From: Microbacterium yannicii
GTDB taxonomy: Bacteria; Actinomycetota; Actinomycetes; Actinomycetales; Microbacteriaceae
DNA length: 64,000 nucleotides
NCBI RefSeq assembly: GCF_024055635.1
Contig: NZ_JAMXMB010000032.1
Span: forward strand, 124,001-188,000
Reading direction: 5' to 3'
Shown: piece by piece, positions 17,876 to 26,582 of the stretch
How positions within the stretch are numbered: the stretch's first letter is position 1
How the letters are laid out: each line of letters opens with the position of its first letter
Program-made: the position numbers and the translations under genes
Notes under the pieces: model-generated
What the model saw: only the letters and a program-made list of their open reading frames with translations
The model's database searches: none
What the model was told of the DNA's origin: nothing

Positions 17876-18813
17876 GCGCGATCGAGCTGGGCCCACAACT
17901 CGTCGGGGATCGACGCGTGCTCGGCGGCCACGAAGTCCTGCACCTCGGCCGGCGTGCGAGCGCCCACGACGACGGCCTCGACGGCGGGGAGGCGCAGCGG
18001 GTAGCGAGAGGCCGCGTGCCGCAGCTCGACCCCGTGCGCACCGCACAGGGCGGACAGCTCCAGAGCGCGAGTGCGCAGCGACGGCGGGGCCTCGCGGTAG
18101 TCGAAGTAGGGCGTGCCGACCGGGTCGGCGAGGATGCCGGAGTTGAACACGCCCGCTGCCACGACCCCCACCCCGCGCTCAAGAGCGGCGGGCAGCAGCT
18201 CGTGCTCGCCGCGATGGTCGAGCAAGGTGGTGCGCCCCGCGATCATCACAACGTCGATGTCGGCCTCCCGCACGAAGCGCGTCAGCGGGTCGGGCCACAC
18301 CATTCCGACGCCGATCCCCCGCACCACGCCCTGGTCGCGCAGCGAGAGCAGTTCCGGCATCGCATGGGCGAGCGCCTCATCGACGTCCATCGGGTCATGC
18401 AGGTACAGCAGGTCGATGCGGTCGGTGCGCAGGCGCTTCAGGCTGCCCTCGAGGCTGCGCAGCACGCCGTCGCGTGAGAGGTCGGCCGCCGTATCGGCGC
18501 CCACGCCGCCCGACGGCACAGCGTCGCCCGCGGCATCCACGATCTTCCGGCCCACTTTCGTCGCGATGACGACCGAGTCGCGCGGGACCCCGTCGAGTGC
18601 ACGCCCCAGCCGAGCCTCGCTCGCACCCGCGCCGTAATGCGGGGCGGTGTCGAAGAAGCGGATGCCGGCGGCCAGCGCCGCAGCGACGGTCGCGTCGGCG
18701 TCGGCATCGGCGACCGCGTGGAATAGGTTGCCGATCGGCGCACAGCCGAGCCCGAAGATCTCGGAGGCGTCGGGCGTCGGCGTCAGCGGGCGAAGGCCTG
18801 CGCGGAACGCCAC
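17872..18813 (-). CDS. Aldo/keto reductase, aldose-dehydrogenase-like
   Basis: This 313-residue NAD(P)-linked barrel enzyme has the catalytic residues in order: FFDTAPHYGAGASE (Asp, Tyr), VIATKVGRK (Lys) and DLLYLHDP (His), then the cofactor region VVVGARTPAEVQ. The closest type is D-threo-aldose/L-fucose dehydrogenase, which makes a sugar lactone. The GTG start at 18813 lies inside the end of the RraA-like gene (31-base overlap). It is coupled to the lactonase-like gene by ATGA. The deoxysugar substrate is inferred from context only. Confidence 0.83.
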   Translation of the reverse strand: MAFRAGLRPLTPTPDASEIFGLGCAPIGNLFHAVADADADATVAAALAAGIRFFDTAPHYGAGASEARLGRALDGVPRDSVVIATKVGRKIVDAAGDAVPSGGVGADTAADLSRDGVLRSLEGSLKRLRTDRIDLLYLHDPMDVDEALAHAMPELLSLRDQGVVRGIGVGMVWPDPLTRFVREADIDVVMIAGRTTLLDHRGEHELLPAALERGVGVVAAGVFNSGILADPVGTPYFDYREAPPSLRTRALELSALCGAHGVELRHAASRYPLRLPAVEAVVVGARTPAEVQDFVAAEHASIPDELWAQLDRA

Positions 18814-19574
18814 AGCTCGTACTCCTCACGCGAGTCGGGCGTCAGGGGGTAGTAGTCGCTGAGGCGCGCGCCCTCGTCGAGGCGCCGACGGCTGAACGCC
18901 TCCCAGTCCTCGTGGTCGGCCGCCGTCTCGAGCACCGAGCCGGCCATCGCCTGAGGCACGATGACGGGGCCGTCGCCGTCGGCGATCACGACGTCGCCGG
19001 GCATGCACAGGGCGCCGCCGACCGCGACCGGCACGTCGTACGCCCACGGGAACAGCTCGGTCTGGGACGCGTAGTGCGGTGTGGTGCCGGTCGACCAGAC
19101 CGGCAGACCCAGCTCCCGGATGCGGTCGGAATCGCGGATGCGCCCGTCGACCACGATGCCCACGCCGCCCTTCTTCACGAAGTAGCGCGCGAGGATGTCG
19201 CCGATGCAGCCCGAGTACCGACTGCCGAACGCCTGGATTACCAGCACATCGCCCGGCTTCACCTCTTCGAGCACGTGCCACAGCGCTGTATGCCGCTCGA
19301 CGTATTCTTGTCCATGACCCGACGCGAGGTCCTCGCGCTGGGGCATGAACTGCAGCGTGATCGCCGATCCCACCACCCGCTGCCCTACCGCCAGCGGGCG
19401 GGGGCCCTCGACGAACGAGCGGGTGATTCCCATTCCATGCAGTTTGGCGCATGCGGTCGCCGACGACACCCGTTCGAGGTCGCGCAGCGTCTGCGTGTCG
19501 GGGCGGCGGTAGGCGCCGCCGCGCACGGGAAGTTCGAACGCCGGTCGTGGGAACGGCGCAGCGGGGTCAGACAT
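18783..19574 (-). CDS. RraA-like protein (HMG/CHA-type aldolase family)
   Basis: This 263-residue protein has the RraA fold motifs CAKLHGMGITRSF, VGSAITLQF, VKPGDVLVIQAFGS and GVGIVVDGRIRDSDRIRELGLPVW. The GDVLV, Arg and Asp of the metal/pyruvate site are present, as in divalent-metal 4-hydroxy-2-oxo-acid aldolases rather than the RNase E inhibitor. In this operon it could split a 2-keto-sugar acid. The ATG at 19574 follows AAGGAGT. It overlaps the upstream hydrolase gene by 8 bases. Confidence 0.8.
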   Translation of the reverse strand: MSDPAAPFPRPAFELPVRGGAYRRPDTQTLRDLERVSSATACAKLHGMGITRSFVEGPRPLAVGQRVVGSAITLQFMPQREDLASGHGQEYVERHTALWHVLEEVKPGDVLVIQAFGSRYSGCIGDILARYFVKKGGVGIVVDGRIRDSDRIRELGLPVWSTGTTPHYASQTELFPWAYDVPVAVGGALCMPGDVVIADGDGPVIVPQAMAGSVLETAADHEDWEAFSRRRLDEGARLSDYYPLTPDSREEYELWRSAQAFAR

Positions 19575-21528
19575 GGGGCACTCCTTCGACGGGTACAGAC
19601 AGGGGAAGAGCGGATGCCGCACGCCGGTGTCGCGGCGTGGCGCCGGAGTGCACCGTGTGCAGGGTCAGGTCGGCGCGATGCGCGGGCGGCAGCACGATCA
19701 GGAGCGCGTCGTCGTCGGCCGTCAGCTGGCGCGTCAGCGTCGACGGCGAACCGGGGGTGGACGCGTACGCCGTGCTGCTGCCGGGATACACGGCACCGGT
19801 CTCGGTCCGCACCGTCACCGAGCCGATGCGCCGCTCGCCGAACCGCGAGGCCCGCACCACCACACGGCGAGCGCGAGTGGTCGACGTGTTGACGAGTGCG
19901 AGGTCGATGTCGTCGCCGTCGAGGCGCGACACGAGGGCCGCGACATCGGGCGGCAGCCCCGGGCGCCCGGCGTCCGGATCCTCGTAGACGATCGCGGCGA
20001 AGGGCAGACCGCCGTTGTAGAGCACCTGCGGCGTGCCCGAGACCAGCTGACTCAGCACCTCGGTGACCACCGGGTTCACGCGCTGCCAGAAGTGCAGGTG
20101 CGCCGCGTCCGGATCCGTCGCCGCGCCCTGCATCAGCGCCACGCGACGCGCGACCTGGCCCAGTGCCATCTCGAGCGCCCGCGTGGGGTAGTCGGGCAGG
20201 TCGCCGTCGAGGAATGCGAGCCACGGCGCCTCGTGCCCGGCCTCGGCCTTGTCGCGGAACGGCTTGACCGGCTCGGCCATTGGCGGCAGGCCCGCGACGG
20301 CTCGACGCACCCGCGCCAGGTCGTCGTCGCGCCGCGACCACCACCACACCCACAGTGGCAGCTCGAGCGGCATCGGGCCGTAGTCGAACCAGCCATGGCG
20401 CCCGAAGCGGTGGGGGACCAGCAGGGCGGGGGTGGCGGCATCCGTCCCCCATCGCGCGAGCCAGCCGCCTCGCAGACTGAAGGGGGTCTCGGCGATCGGG
20501 GCGACGATGGCGTTGTCGAGCACGGTGTCGAGCACGGCTCGGGCCGGATCGAGGGCCGCGTCGTCACCCGTGACGAAGGATTCGTTGATGCCGGCGACCA
20601 CCGCCGCCATGCCGATCGACGGGAGCCCGTGCGGCCAGGTCCAGCCGTAGTGGCCGCCGAACCAGCGGCCATCGTGCAGCCCACCGACGGTGCCGTCGGG
20701 CGCGACGTTGTCGGGGAGCAGTCCGCCGTTCGCGGCGGCACGGGCGCGCCAGCCGTCGACGTAGCTGCGCAGCCAGGCGGCCGACGCCTCGTCGCCGTCG
20801 TACAGCCAGCGGTTGGCGACGAGGCTCGTCGCGGCGAGGTTCACCGCCACGTCGCCCGCAGCGGCTCGGTGCATCGCCTCGCCCATCGCCGCGGCGAGCA
20901 CCGGATCGGCCAGGTCGTCCCAATCGCCGATGCCCGGCACGAATTCGAGCGGCAGACCGTACGGACGCATCTCGCGACGCTCGGCCGAGTAGGGCTCGGG
21001 TTCATCGCTCAGTCCGGGGCGTGGACCGAGCGCACCGTTGTGGGGCGCTGTGATGATGTTGCGGATGCTGTCGTAGTTGCCGTGCGCGGCATCCGTGTAC
21101 AGCTCTGCGAACCGGCGCGCACGCTCCGCGAACACGGGGTCGGCCGGGTCGGCGGCGCACAGGGCGTAGAAGAAGATGAGCGACTCGCCCTGGTGGAACC
21201 AGTCGTAGCCGTTCTCGTACTCGCCGGTGACCATGCCGGCATCGGCGAGTTGCGCCGTCACGCCTTCCCAGTGGTGCTTCGCCGCCGCCAGCACCTCGTC
21301 ACTGCCCCCGAGCAGATAGAACGCCGGCCAGTTGAAGAACGGCTCGTACAGGTCGTCGACGCCGTCGCGGTCCTCGAAGACCGCGTCGAAGCGTAGGCCG
21401 CCGTCGGGCCGCGTGAAGGACTCCGAGAAGAGACGCCATGCGTCCTCGATCTCGTCGAACAGGCGGCGTTGCAGCACGGCCCACGCCGGGATCGACGACA
21501 GCGGCCGGGTGGGGATCGATTCCGGCAC
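19567..21528 (-). CDS. Unrecognised 653-residue protein, probable (alpha/alpha) barrel glycosidase-like
   Basis: No family is recognised with certainty. The protein is helical and Trp-rich with repeated aromatic motifs typical of six-hairpin toroids: LYEPFFNWPAFYLLGG, NGYDWFHQGESLIFF, GGHYGWTWPHGLPSIGMA and FDYGPMPLELPLWVWWWSRRD. A C-terminal strand domain (VALVNTSTTRARRVVVRASRFGERRIGSVTVRTE) resembles the beta-sandwich of glycosidases. There is no signal peptide, so it acts on an imported oligosaccharide. It starts with GTG at 21528, two bases after the permease stop. It may be a glycoside hydrolase or lyase for the operon's substrate. Confidence 0.6.
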   Translation of the reverse strand: MPESIPTRPLSSIPAWAVLQRRLFDEIEDAWRLFSESFTRPDGGLRFDAVFEDRDGVDDLYEPFFNWPAFYLLGGSDEVLAAAKHHWEGVTAQLADAGMVTGEYENGYDWFHQGESLIFFYALCAADPADPVFAERARRFAELYTDAAHGNYDSIRNIITAPHNGALGPRPGLSDEPEPYSAERREMRPYGLPLEFVPGIGDWDDLADPVLAAAMGEAMHRAAAGDVAVNLAATSLVANRWLYDGDEASAAWLRSYVDGWRARAAANGGLLPDNVAPDGTVGGLHDGRWFGGHYGWTWPHGLPSIGMAAVVAGINESFVTGDDAALDPARAVLDTVLDNAIVAPIAETPFSLRGGWLARWGTDAATPALLVPHRFGRHGWFDYGPMPLELPLWVWWWSRRDDDLARVRRAVAGLPPMAEPVKPFRDKAEAGHEAPWLAFLDGDLPDYPTRALEMALGQVARRVALMQGAATDPDAAHLHFWQRVNPVVTEVLSQLVSGTPQVLYNGGLPFAAIVYEDPDAGRPGLPPDVAALVSRLDGDDIDLALVNTSTTRARRVVVRASRFGERRIGSVTVRTETGAVYPGSSTAYASTPGSPSTLTRQLTADDDALLIVLPPAHRADLTLHTVHSGATPRHRRAASALPLSVPVEGVPHV

Positions 21529-21530
21529 GC

Positions 21531-22493
21531 TCAGCCCTTCGTCGCCCCGGCGACGAGGCCGCCGATGATGTGCCGCTGCATGATGATGAAGAACGCGACG
21601 GCGGGGGCGATCGCGAGCAGCAGCGTCGGGAACAGCACGGTGTAGTCGGTGGAGAACTCGCCGACCGCCGCGTAGACGCCGGTGGTCACCGTGTAGATGC
21701 CCGAGCCGGGGCCGAGGATGATCTGCGGACTCACGAAGTCGTTCCAGACGCCGATCGAGTTGAGCACGACGATCGTCGCCACCACCGGGCGCATGATCGG
21801 GAAGATGCACGACCAGAACGCGCGGATCCGACCCGCCCCGTCGAGGGCCGCCGCTTCGTCGATGTCGCGGGGCACGGTGCGCAGGTACGCGGCGAACAGG
21901 AAGATCGTGACCGGCAGCGTCGCCGCCGTCTCGAACAGGAGGAAGCCCGGGATCGTGTTGATGAGGCCCAGCACGCGCAGCACGAACACCACCGGGATCA
22001 GCGTCACCTGACCGGGGATGAAGAGCCCCGACACGAACACCACGAGCAGCACGACGTGCCACTTCGTGCGGCCTCGGGCGATGACGTAGGCGACGGGCGC
22101 CGCCAGCGCGATGCAGAAGACGTTCACGAGCACGACGAACAGCAGGGTGATGCCGTACGCCCCGACCACGTTGAACTTCTCGCTCGTGATCGCGTTCCAG
22201 AGGTACTCGAACCTGAACATGTCGGGCGTGATCGCGAGCGGATGAAGGATGATGTCGGCCTGCGGCTTGAACGCGCTGATGACCAGGATGTACAGCGGCA
22301 CCAGCATCACGAGTGCGAGTGCCCCGAGCAGCACCCATTTCACGATCGTGGCGGCGAGCGGCGTGCGCGCCGCCGCCGGCCCGCTGCGACGACGCGGACG
22401 GCGGCCGAACCTGCGCCGAGGCAGTTCGTCGGCGTCGGTCAGGAACACCTCGGCGGCGATGTTCGGGCCGGTGGTCTCGGTCGAGATCGTCAT
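21531..22493 (-). CDS. Carbohydrate ABC transporter permease, MalG type
   Basis: This 320-residue inner-membrane protein has six predicted helices starting WVLLGALALVMLVPLYILVISAF. It carries the EAA loop DIDEAAALDGAGRIRAFWSCIFPIMRP, which contacts the ATPase, and the C-terminal MQRHIIGGLVAGATKG ending typical of MalG. It overlaps the MalF-type gene by ATGA. An ATPase gene is not present in the operon, so a shared MsiK-like ATPase elsewhere in the genome is expected, as is usual in actinobacteria. Confidence 0.92.
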   Translation of the reverse strand: MTISTETTGPNIAAEVFLTDADELPRRRFGRRPRRRSGPAAARTPLAATIVKWVLLGALALVMLVPLYILVISAFKPQADIILHPLAITPDMFRFEYLWNAITSEKFNVVGAYGITLLFVVLVNVFCIALAAPVAYVIARGRTKWHVVLLVVFVSGLFIPGQVTLIPVVFVLRVLGLINTIPGFLLFETAATLPVTIFLFAAYLRTVPRDIDEAAALDGAGRIRAFWSCIFPIMRPVVATIVVLNSIGVWNDFVSPQIILGPGSGIYTVTTGVYAAVGEFSTDYTVLFPTLLLAIAPAVAFFIIMQRHIIGGLVAGATKG

Positions 22494-23479
22494 GATTCGC
22501 TCGCCTTCCGGTCGGCGCCGCGGCGCGCGAACGTCACCGCGAGCCCGATCGCCGCGGTCACGATGAGGAGCACGACCGACTGGGCCGCGCCGAACCCGAG
22601 TCGCGCCTGCGCGAACGAGTCCTTGAGGATCTGGTAGACGATCGTCTGCGTGGACGCCGCCGGCCCGCCATCGGTGAGGGCGAGCACGATGTCGTACGCC
22701 TTGAGCAGCCCCACCAGCGTCAGGACGAGGTTCACCGTGAGCACGGGGGCGATGAGCGGCAGCGTCACGTTGCGGAACTGCTGCCACCGCGAAGCACCGT
22801 CGACCGTCGCCGCCTCGTAGTACTCGGTGGGCACCGACTTGATGCCGGCGAGGTACAGGATCATGTTGAAGCCGAAGTGTGACCACACGATCGTGAGGAT
22901 CACGCTCGCCTTCGCGAAGGTCATGTCGGTGAGGAACGGCAGCGGCGCCACCCCGAACTGGGCGAGCAGCGAATTGACGGCGCCCTGCGGCGCGAGCATC
23001 GCCGACCAGAGGAACCCGATGATCAGCGCGCTGATGATGTACGGGTAGAAGAAGACCGTGCGCAGCACCGTGTTGCCGCGACTGTTGCCGGCGATGAGGG
23101 ATGCCACGGCCAGCCCGATCCCGTTGCACAGCACCGTGCCGACCACGGCGATGATCGCCGTGAACACCGCCGCATCGATGGTGCGCGGGTTCTTGAACGC
23201 ATCGGCGTAGTTCTCGAACCCGATGAAGTCGAAATGGAGGCTGTAGCCGTTCCAGTCCGTGAAGCTCAGCACGATCGCCAGCAGCATCGGCACGATGAAC
23301 ATCGCGATGAAGACGATGAGCGCCGGGCCGCTCATGATCACGCCCGCGGCGCGGTCCTGCCATGATTTGCGCCGGCGGCGTGTGGGCGCTTCCGTTCGCG
23401 CTCTCGCGGTGCCGGCCAGCCGGGCCACGGTGTCGGCCATCTCAGTCTGCTTTCCCGCCCGTCGGGCTGTGGTCGCCAT
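22490..23479 (-). CDS. Carbohydrate ABC transporter permease, MalF type
   Basis: This 329-residue permease has a basic N-terminal tail (TRRRRKSWQDRAAG), a first helix VIMSGPALIVFIAMFIVPMLLAIVLSFTDW and the EAA loop PTEYYEAATVDGASRWQQFRNVTLPLIAP. The combination is typical of MalF/UgpA partners of family-1 sugar transporters. It is second in the operon, 75 bases after the binding-protein gene with a hairpin between, and coupled by ATGA to the MalG-type gene. Confidence 0.92.
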   Translation of the reverse strand: MATTARRAGKQTEMADTVARLAGTARARTEAPTRRRRKSWQDRAAGVIMSGPALIVFIAMFIVPMLLAIVLSFTDWNGYSLHFDFIGFENYADAFKNPRTIDAAVFTAIIAVVGTVLCNGIGLAVASLIAGNSRGNTVLRTVFFYPYIISALIIGFLWSAMLAPQGAVNSLLAQFGVAPLPFLTDMTFAKASVILTIVWSHFGFNMILYLAGIKSVPTEYYEAATVDGASRWQQFRNVTLPLIAPVLTVNLVLTLVGLLKAYDIVLALTDGGPAASTQTIVYQILKDSFAQARLGFGAAQSVVLLIVTAAIGLAVTFARRGADRKASES

Positions 23480-23514
23480 CGGGGTGTCGTGTCGTCGTCG
23501 ATACGGGGAGGCCA

Positions 23515-23549
23515 GGCTTCCGCGCCGGCGCGGTGCCGGCGCGGAAGCC
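23515..23549 (-). terminator. Hairpin between binding-protein and permease genes
   Basis: A perfect 15-bp stem (GGCTTCCGCGCCGGC with GCCGGCGCGGAAGCC, 5-base loop) lies 5 bases after the binding-protein stop. Such hairpins commonly let the binding protein be made in excess over the permeases, by partial termination or by protecting the message end. Confidence 0.75.
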
Positions 23550-23554
23550 GTCCG

Positions 23555-24820
23555 TCAGTCGATGCTGGCGGTGAACCAGGCGTCCATGGCCCCGTTGACG
23601 TCGTCGGCCGGAGTGCCGCCGAGCAGGGCCTGCGTCTGGGTGTTGAGCTCGCCGGAGTAGCCGTCCGGCAGCTTGCGCTCGCCGTAGCCGCCGCCGGTCG
23701 GCGTGTAGGCCGATGCCGGGGTGTCGGCGACGATCGCCAGCAGCTCCTTGCCCAGATCGGTCATGTCGTACTCATAGCCGTCGCGGTAGTTGCCGTCGAC
23801 CTCGAGCTGGCTCATCACCGCATCCTTGTCGGTGGTGAGGAACTCGAGGAGCTCGGCCGCGGCATCCTGGTGCTTCGACTCCTTCATGATCACGTACGGG
23901 CTCGCGATGTTCGCGCCCATGGCGGGATCGTCGACGCCGTCGACGGCCGGTCCGCGGAAGACGCCGATCGGCGCCGGGTTCTCGGCCTTCGCCTCGGTGC
24001 CCACGAACCAGCTGCCCATCGGGTAGAGGGCCGTGTTTCCGGCGAGGAAGTTCTGCTCGGCGTCGGGGTACTTGACGCCCAGCGCGTCGGCGTTGGTGTA
24101 GCCCTTCGCGATCCAGTCCGCGTAGAGGTCGGTGTAGTCGCCGTAGCTCTTCGAGAACGTGGTCTTGCCGGAGTTCATGTCGGCGTACCAGTCCGGGTTC
24201 TCGCCGACCACGGAGGGCAGCGCGAGTGTCTGCAGCGCGTGGCTCGACATCCAGTCGCCACCCGTCTGGATGCCGGTCCAGCCGGCGTCCTTGAGCTGGG
24301 CGAGATCGTCGCTGAGCTCGTCGACGGTGGTCGGCGGCTCGGTGATCCCCGCCGCTTCGAAGGCGTCCTTGTTGTAGAACCACAGGCTCTGCAGCTGCAC
24401 GCCGACGCCCGCCATGTAGTACTTGCCGTCGATCGAGTACTGGTCGGCCAGCGGCCCCCCGGACGCCCAGTCGTACTCCGACAGGTCGACGAGCTCTTCG
24501 GCGAGGTCGGGGGTGGGCGCGAGCGACTGCACGATGTCGGGCGCCTGACCCGCGGCGAGCAGGCGCGGCACGGCGGCGCTGACACCCTCGGCGCCCGGGT
24601 TGTCGATCACCACGTCGATGTCGGGGTGCGCCTCTTCGAAGGGCGCGACGAGCTCGTTCCACCAGTCCTCGGTGAGGTTGGGCGTCACGTTCACGAGCAC
24701 GCGCAACTCGACGTTCTCGTTGGAACTCTCACCCCCGCTCGGCGTGGAGGAGCAGCCGGCAAGAAGCGTCACGGCGGCCGCTCCGGCGCCGATCGCTGTG
24801 AGGGTACGTCTGCTGATCAT
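23555..24820 (-). CDS. Sugar ABC transporter substrate-binding lipoprotein
   Basis: This 421-residue family-1 binding protein has a lipobox LLAGC (Cys23). It then reads ELRVLVNVTPNLTEDWWNELVAPFEEAHPDIDVVI, the usual first lobe, and later ALYPMGSWFVGTEAKAENPAPIGVFRGP and AAELLEFLTTDKDAVMSQLE. It captures an extracellular sugar for the two permeases. The ATG at 24820 follows GAGAGG. It is first gene of the seven-gene operon. The promoter region contains the putative GntR operator at 24868-24886. Confidence 0.92.
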   Translation of the reverse strand: MISRRTLTAIGAGAAAVTLLAGCSSTPSGGESSNENVELRVLVNVTPNLTEDWWNELVAPFEEAHPDIDVVIDNPGAEGVSAAVPRLLAAGQAPDIVQSLAPTPDLAEELVDLSEYDWASGGPLADQYSIDGKYYMAGVGVQLQSLWFYNKDAFEAAGITEPPTTVDELSDDLAQLKDAGWTGIQTGGDWMSSHALQTLALPSVVGENPDWYADMNSGKTTFSKSYGDYTDLYADWIAKGYTNADALGVKYPDAEQNFLAGNTALYPMGSWFVGTEAKAENPAPIGVFRGPAVDGVDDPAMGANIASPYVIMKESKHQDAAAELLEFLTTDKDAVMSQLEVDGNYRDGYEYDMTDLGKELLAIVADTPASAYTPTGGGYGERKLPDGYSGELNTQTQALLGGTPADDVNGAMDAWFTASID

Positions 24821-24867
24821 CGTCGATCCTCTCGTGGGCACATCATCGGGACGAGACGACCCTACAC

Positions 24868-24886
24868 TAATCGATAATCGGTTATC
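24868..24886. promoter_or_regulatory. Candidate GntR operator, copy 2, at sugar operon promoter
   Basis: TAATCGATAATCG (24868-24880) is the exact reverse complement of the 13-mer at 6193-6205. It overlaps a near-palindrome GATAATCGGTTATC (24873-24886). It stands 48 bases before the binding-protein ATG in an otherwise GC-rich gap. Confidence 0.6.
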
Positions 24887-25018
24887 AACGATCTTCGTAC
24901 GGCTCTGTCAGGACTCTACGCCGAGGCAGCGGAGGCATCGGAAGGGAAGCCACTACGGGACGGATGCCGCAACCCGACGATCCCGACACCCCGCAACGTG
25001 CCCAGGTAGCGTGGTCGA

Positions 25019-26245
25019 GTGAGCGTTCCCTCTGTCGCGCCCGGCGCCGCCTCGTCGCTGCCGTTCGACGCGCGTCCCCTCGTCGAGACAGTCCCGCCGG
25101 GCGCGGCGCGCGCCTTCGTGCAGGAACTGCGCCGCACCGGTCGCCTGAAGAGCTCGCCCTTCACCGGCGTGCTGATCTTCGCGGGAATCGCGGTCGTCGT
25201 GCTGGTCGTGTTCGGCTCGATCGCGACGACCATGATCTCCGCCGTCGTGAGCGCGATCGGCACCGGGGGCGGGGGCGGGATGGCGCTTCTCTTCGCGTTG
25301 GCCCCGATCCTCGTGATCGGCATCATCGTGGCCGTGGGCATCACGCTGTCCGTCCGGGCCGCCCGCACGGGCAGCGACCGCATGTACCGCCTCGACGGGT
25401 TCGCGCGCGCCAACGCGATGCAGTACGTGCCGCGGTTCGACAACCCCGGGCTGCCGGGCATGATCTTCTCGCTCGGCAACTCGCGGCACTCGACCGACCT
25501 CGTGCGGGGCGACCGCCCGCGCTTCGTCGAGTTCGCGAACTACCGGTACACGACCGGTTCGGGCAAGAACCAGCAGACCCACCACTGGGGCTATGTCGCG
25601 GTGAAGCTCGACACCCCGCTGCCGCACATCGTGCTGGACGCGACCAGCAACAACGGCCTCTTCGGGTCGAACCTGCCGCTCGCCTTCGACAAGGACCAGC
25701 GGCTCAGCCTCGAGGGCGACTTCGACCGCTACTTCTCCCTCTACTGCCCGGCCGACTACGAGCGCGACGCGCTCTACCTCTTCACGCCCGACATCATGGC
25801 GCGCTTCATCGACAACGCGGCAGCCCTCGACGTCGAGATCGTCGACGACTGGCTGTTCCTCTACGCCAAGCGCGATTTCTCGACCCTCGACCCGCAGACG
25901 TGGGCCTGGCTGTTCTCGGTCGTTGGGGCGCTCCTCGACAAGTTCGCCCAGTGGGCGCGATGGCGTGACGAGCGGCTCGCCGCCGACAGGATGATTCCGG
26001 ATGCCGCGGCCCCGAGCACTGCGGCACTCGCTGCCGCCGCGGGTCTGGGCGCCACGCCGGCGACCGGCGGGGCGGCAGCGAGCGTCCCGTTCACGCCCCC
26101 ACTGGATGCGCTCCGCCCACCGCCCGGCGTCGCAGCCCAGGGCCGCCGCCTGCAGCGCGGCGTGCCGTGGGTGCCGATCGTCGTCGGCGGCGTGGTGGTG
26201 CTGTTCTGGATCGTCGTGCAGGTCGGCGGCGCACTCCTGCGCTGA
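25019..26245 (+). CDS. Multi-pass membrane protein of unknown function, DUF3137-like
   Basis: This 408-residue protein has two N-terminal helices (GVLIFAGIAVVVLVVFGSIAT and LLFALAPILVIGIIVAVGITL). A cytoplasmic-looking domain follows with NYRYTTGSGKNQQTHHWGYVAVKLDTPLPHIVLD and FDRYFSLYCPADYERDALYLFTPDIMARFID, then an Ala/Pro linker and a terminal helix. The central motifs resemble DUF3137 proteins. The role is unknown. It starts with GTG at 25019, divergent from the sugar operon. Confidence 0.6.
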   Translation: MSVPSVAPGAASSLPFDARPLVETVPPGAARAFVQELRRTGRLKSSPFTGVLIFAGIAVVVLVVFGSIATTMISAVVSAIGTGGGGGMALLFALAPILVIGIIVAVGITLSVRAARTGSDRMYRLDGFARANAMQYVPRFDNPGLPGMIFSLGNSRHSTDLVRGDRPRFVEFANYRYTTGSGKNQQTHHWGYVAVKLDTPLPHIVLDATSNNGLFGSNLPLAFDKDQRLSLEGDFDRYFSLYCPADYERDALYLFTPDIMARFIDNAAALDVEIVDDWLFLYAKRDFSTLDPQTWAWLFSVVGALLDKFAQWARWRDERLAADRMIPDAAAPSTAALAAAAGLGATPATGGAAASVPFTPPLDALRPPPGVAAQGRRLQRGVPWVPIVVGGVVVLFWIVVQVGGALLR

Positions 26246-26279
26246 GCGGGTTCGGGGGCCACCCGGCGACGCCGCGCGG

Positions 26280-26349
26280 ATCATGTGCTCTCGTCGAGGG
26301 CACACGTCGCGCCCGCACACAGCGGGTCGTCTCGGCGAGAGCACGTGAT
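26280..26349. repeat. Inverted repeat after DUF3137-like gene
   Basis: Arms ATCATGTGCTCTCGTCGAG (26280-26298) and its complement (26331-26349) match at 17 of 19 positions. It lies 35 bases past the upstream stop. Its size is like the 75-bp family but the sequence is different. It is a likely terminator. The rest of the 337-base gap to 26582 also holds a perfect CTCGGCGC/GCGCCGAG hairpin (26432-26452) that may be in the leader of the next gene. Confidence 0.55.
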
Positions 26350-26582
26350 ACCGACGTCTGCCCAGGCGCACGAGCGTATGCTGTCGGGCGTGCATTCGAC
26401 GATCACGACGCCCCACGGGCGTGAGGGGGTACTCGGCGCTGTTCGCGCCGAGCGGAGGTAGCCGCACGCGTCGCCCGGTCTGGGACCAGGAACGACGCCG
26501 CCGACTCTCCGTGGACCATCGGTCCGCGGCATCCGCTCTCCGTCGCATCGCGACGAACCCTCTGTGAACAAGGAATCGAATC

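Noticed and set aside
26432..26452. Hairpin in the FBP gene leader as a riboswitch
   Set aside because: Only a simple 8-bp stem is visible, with no known riboswitch core; kept as a note in the inverted-repeat entry.
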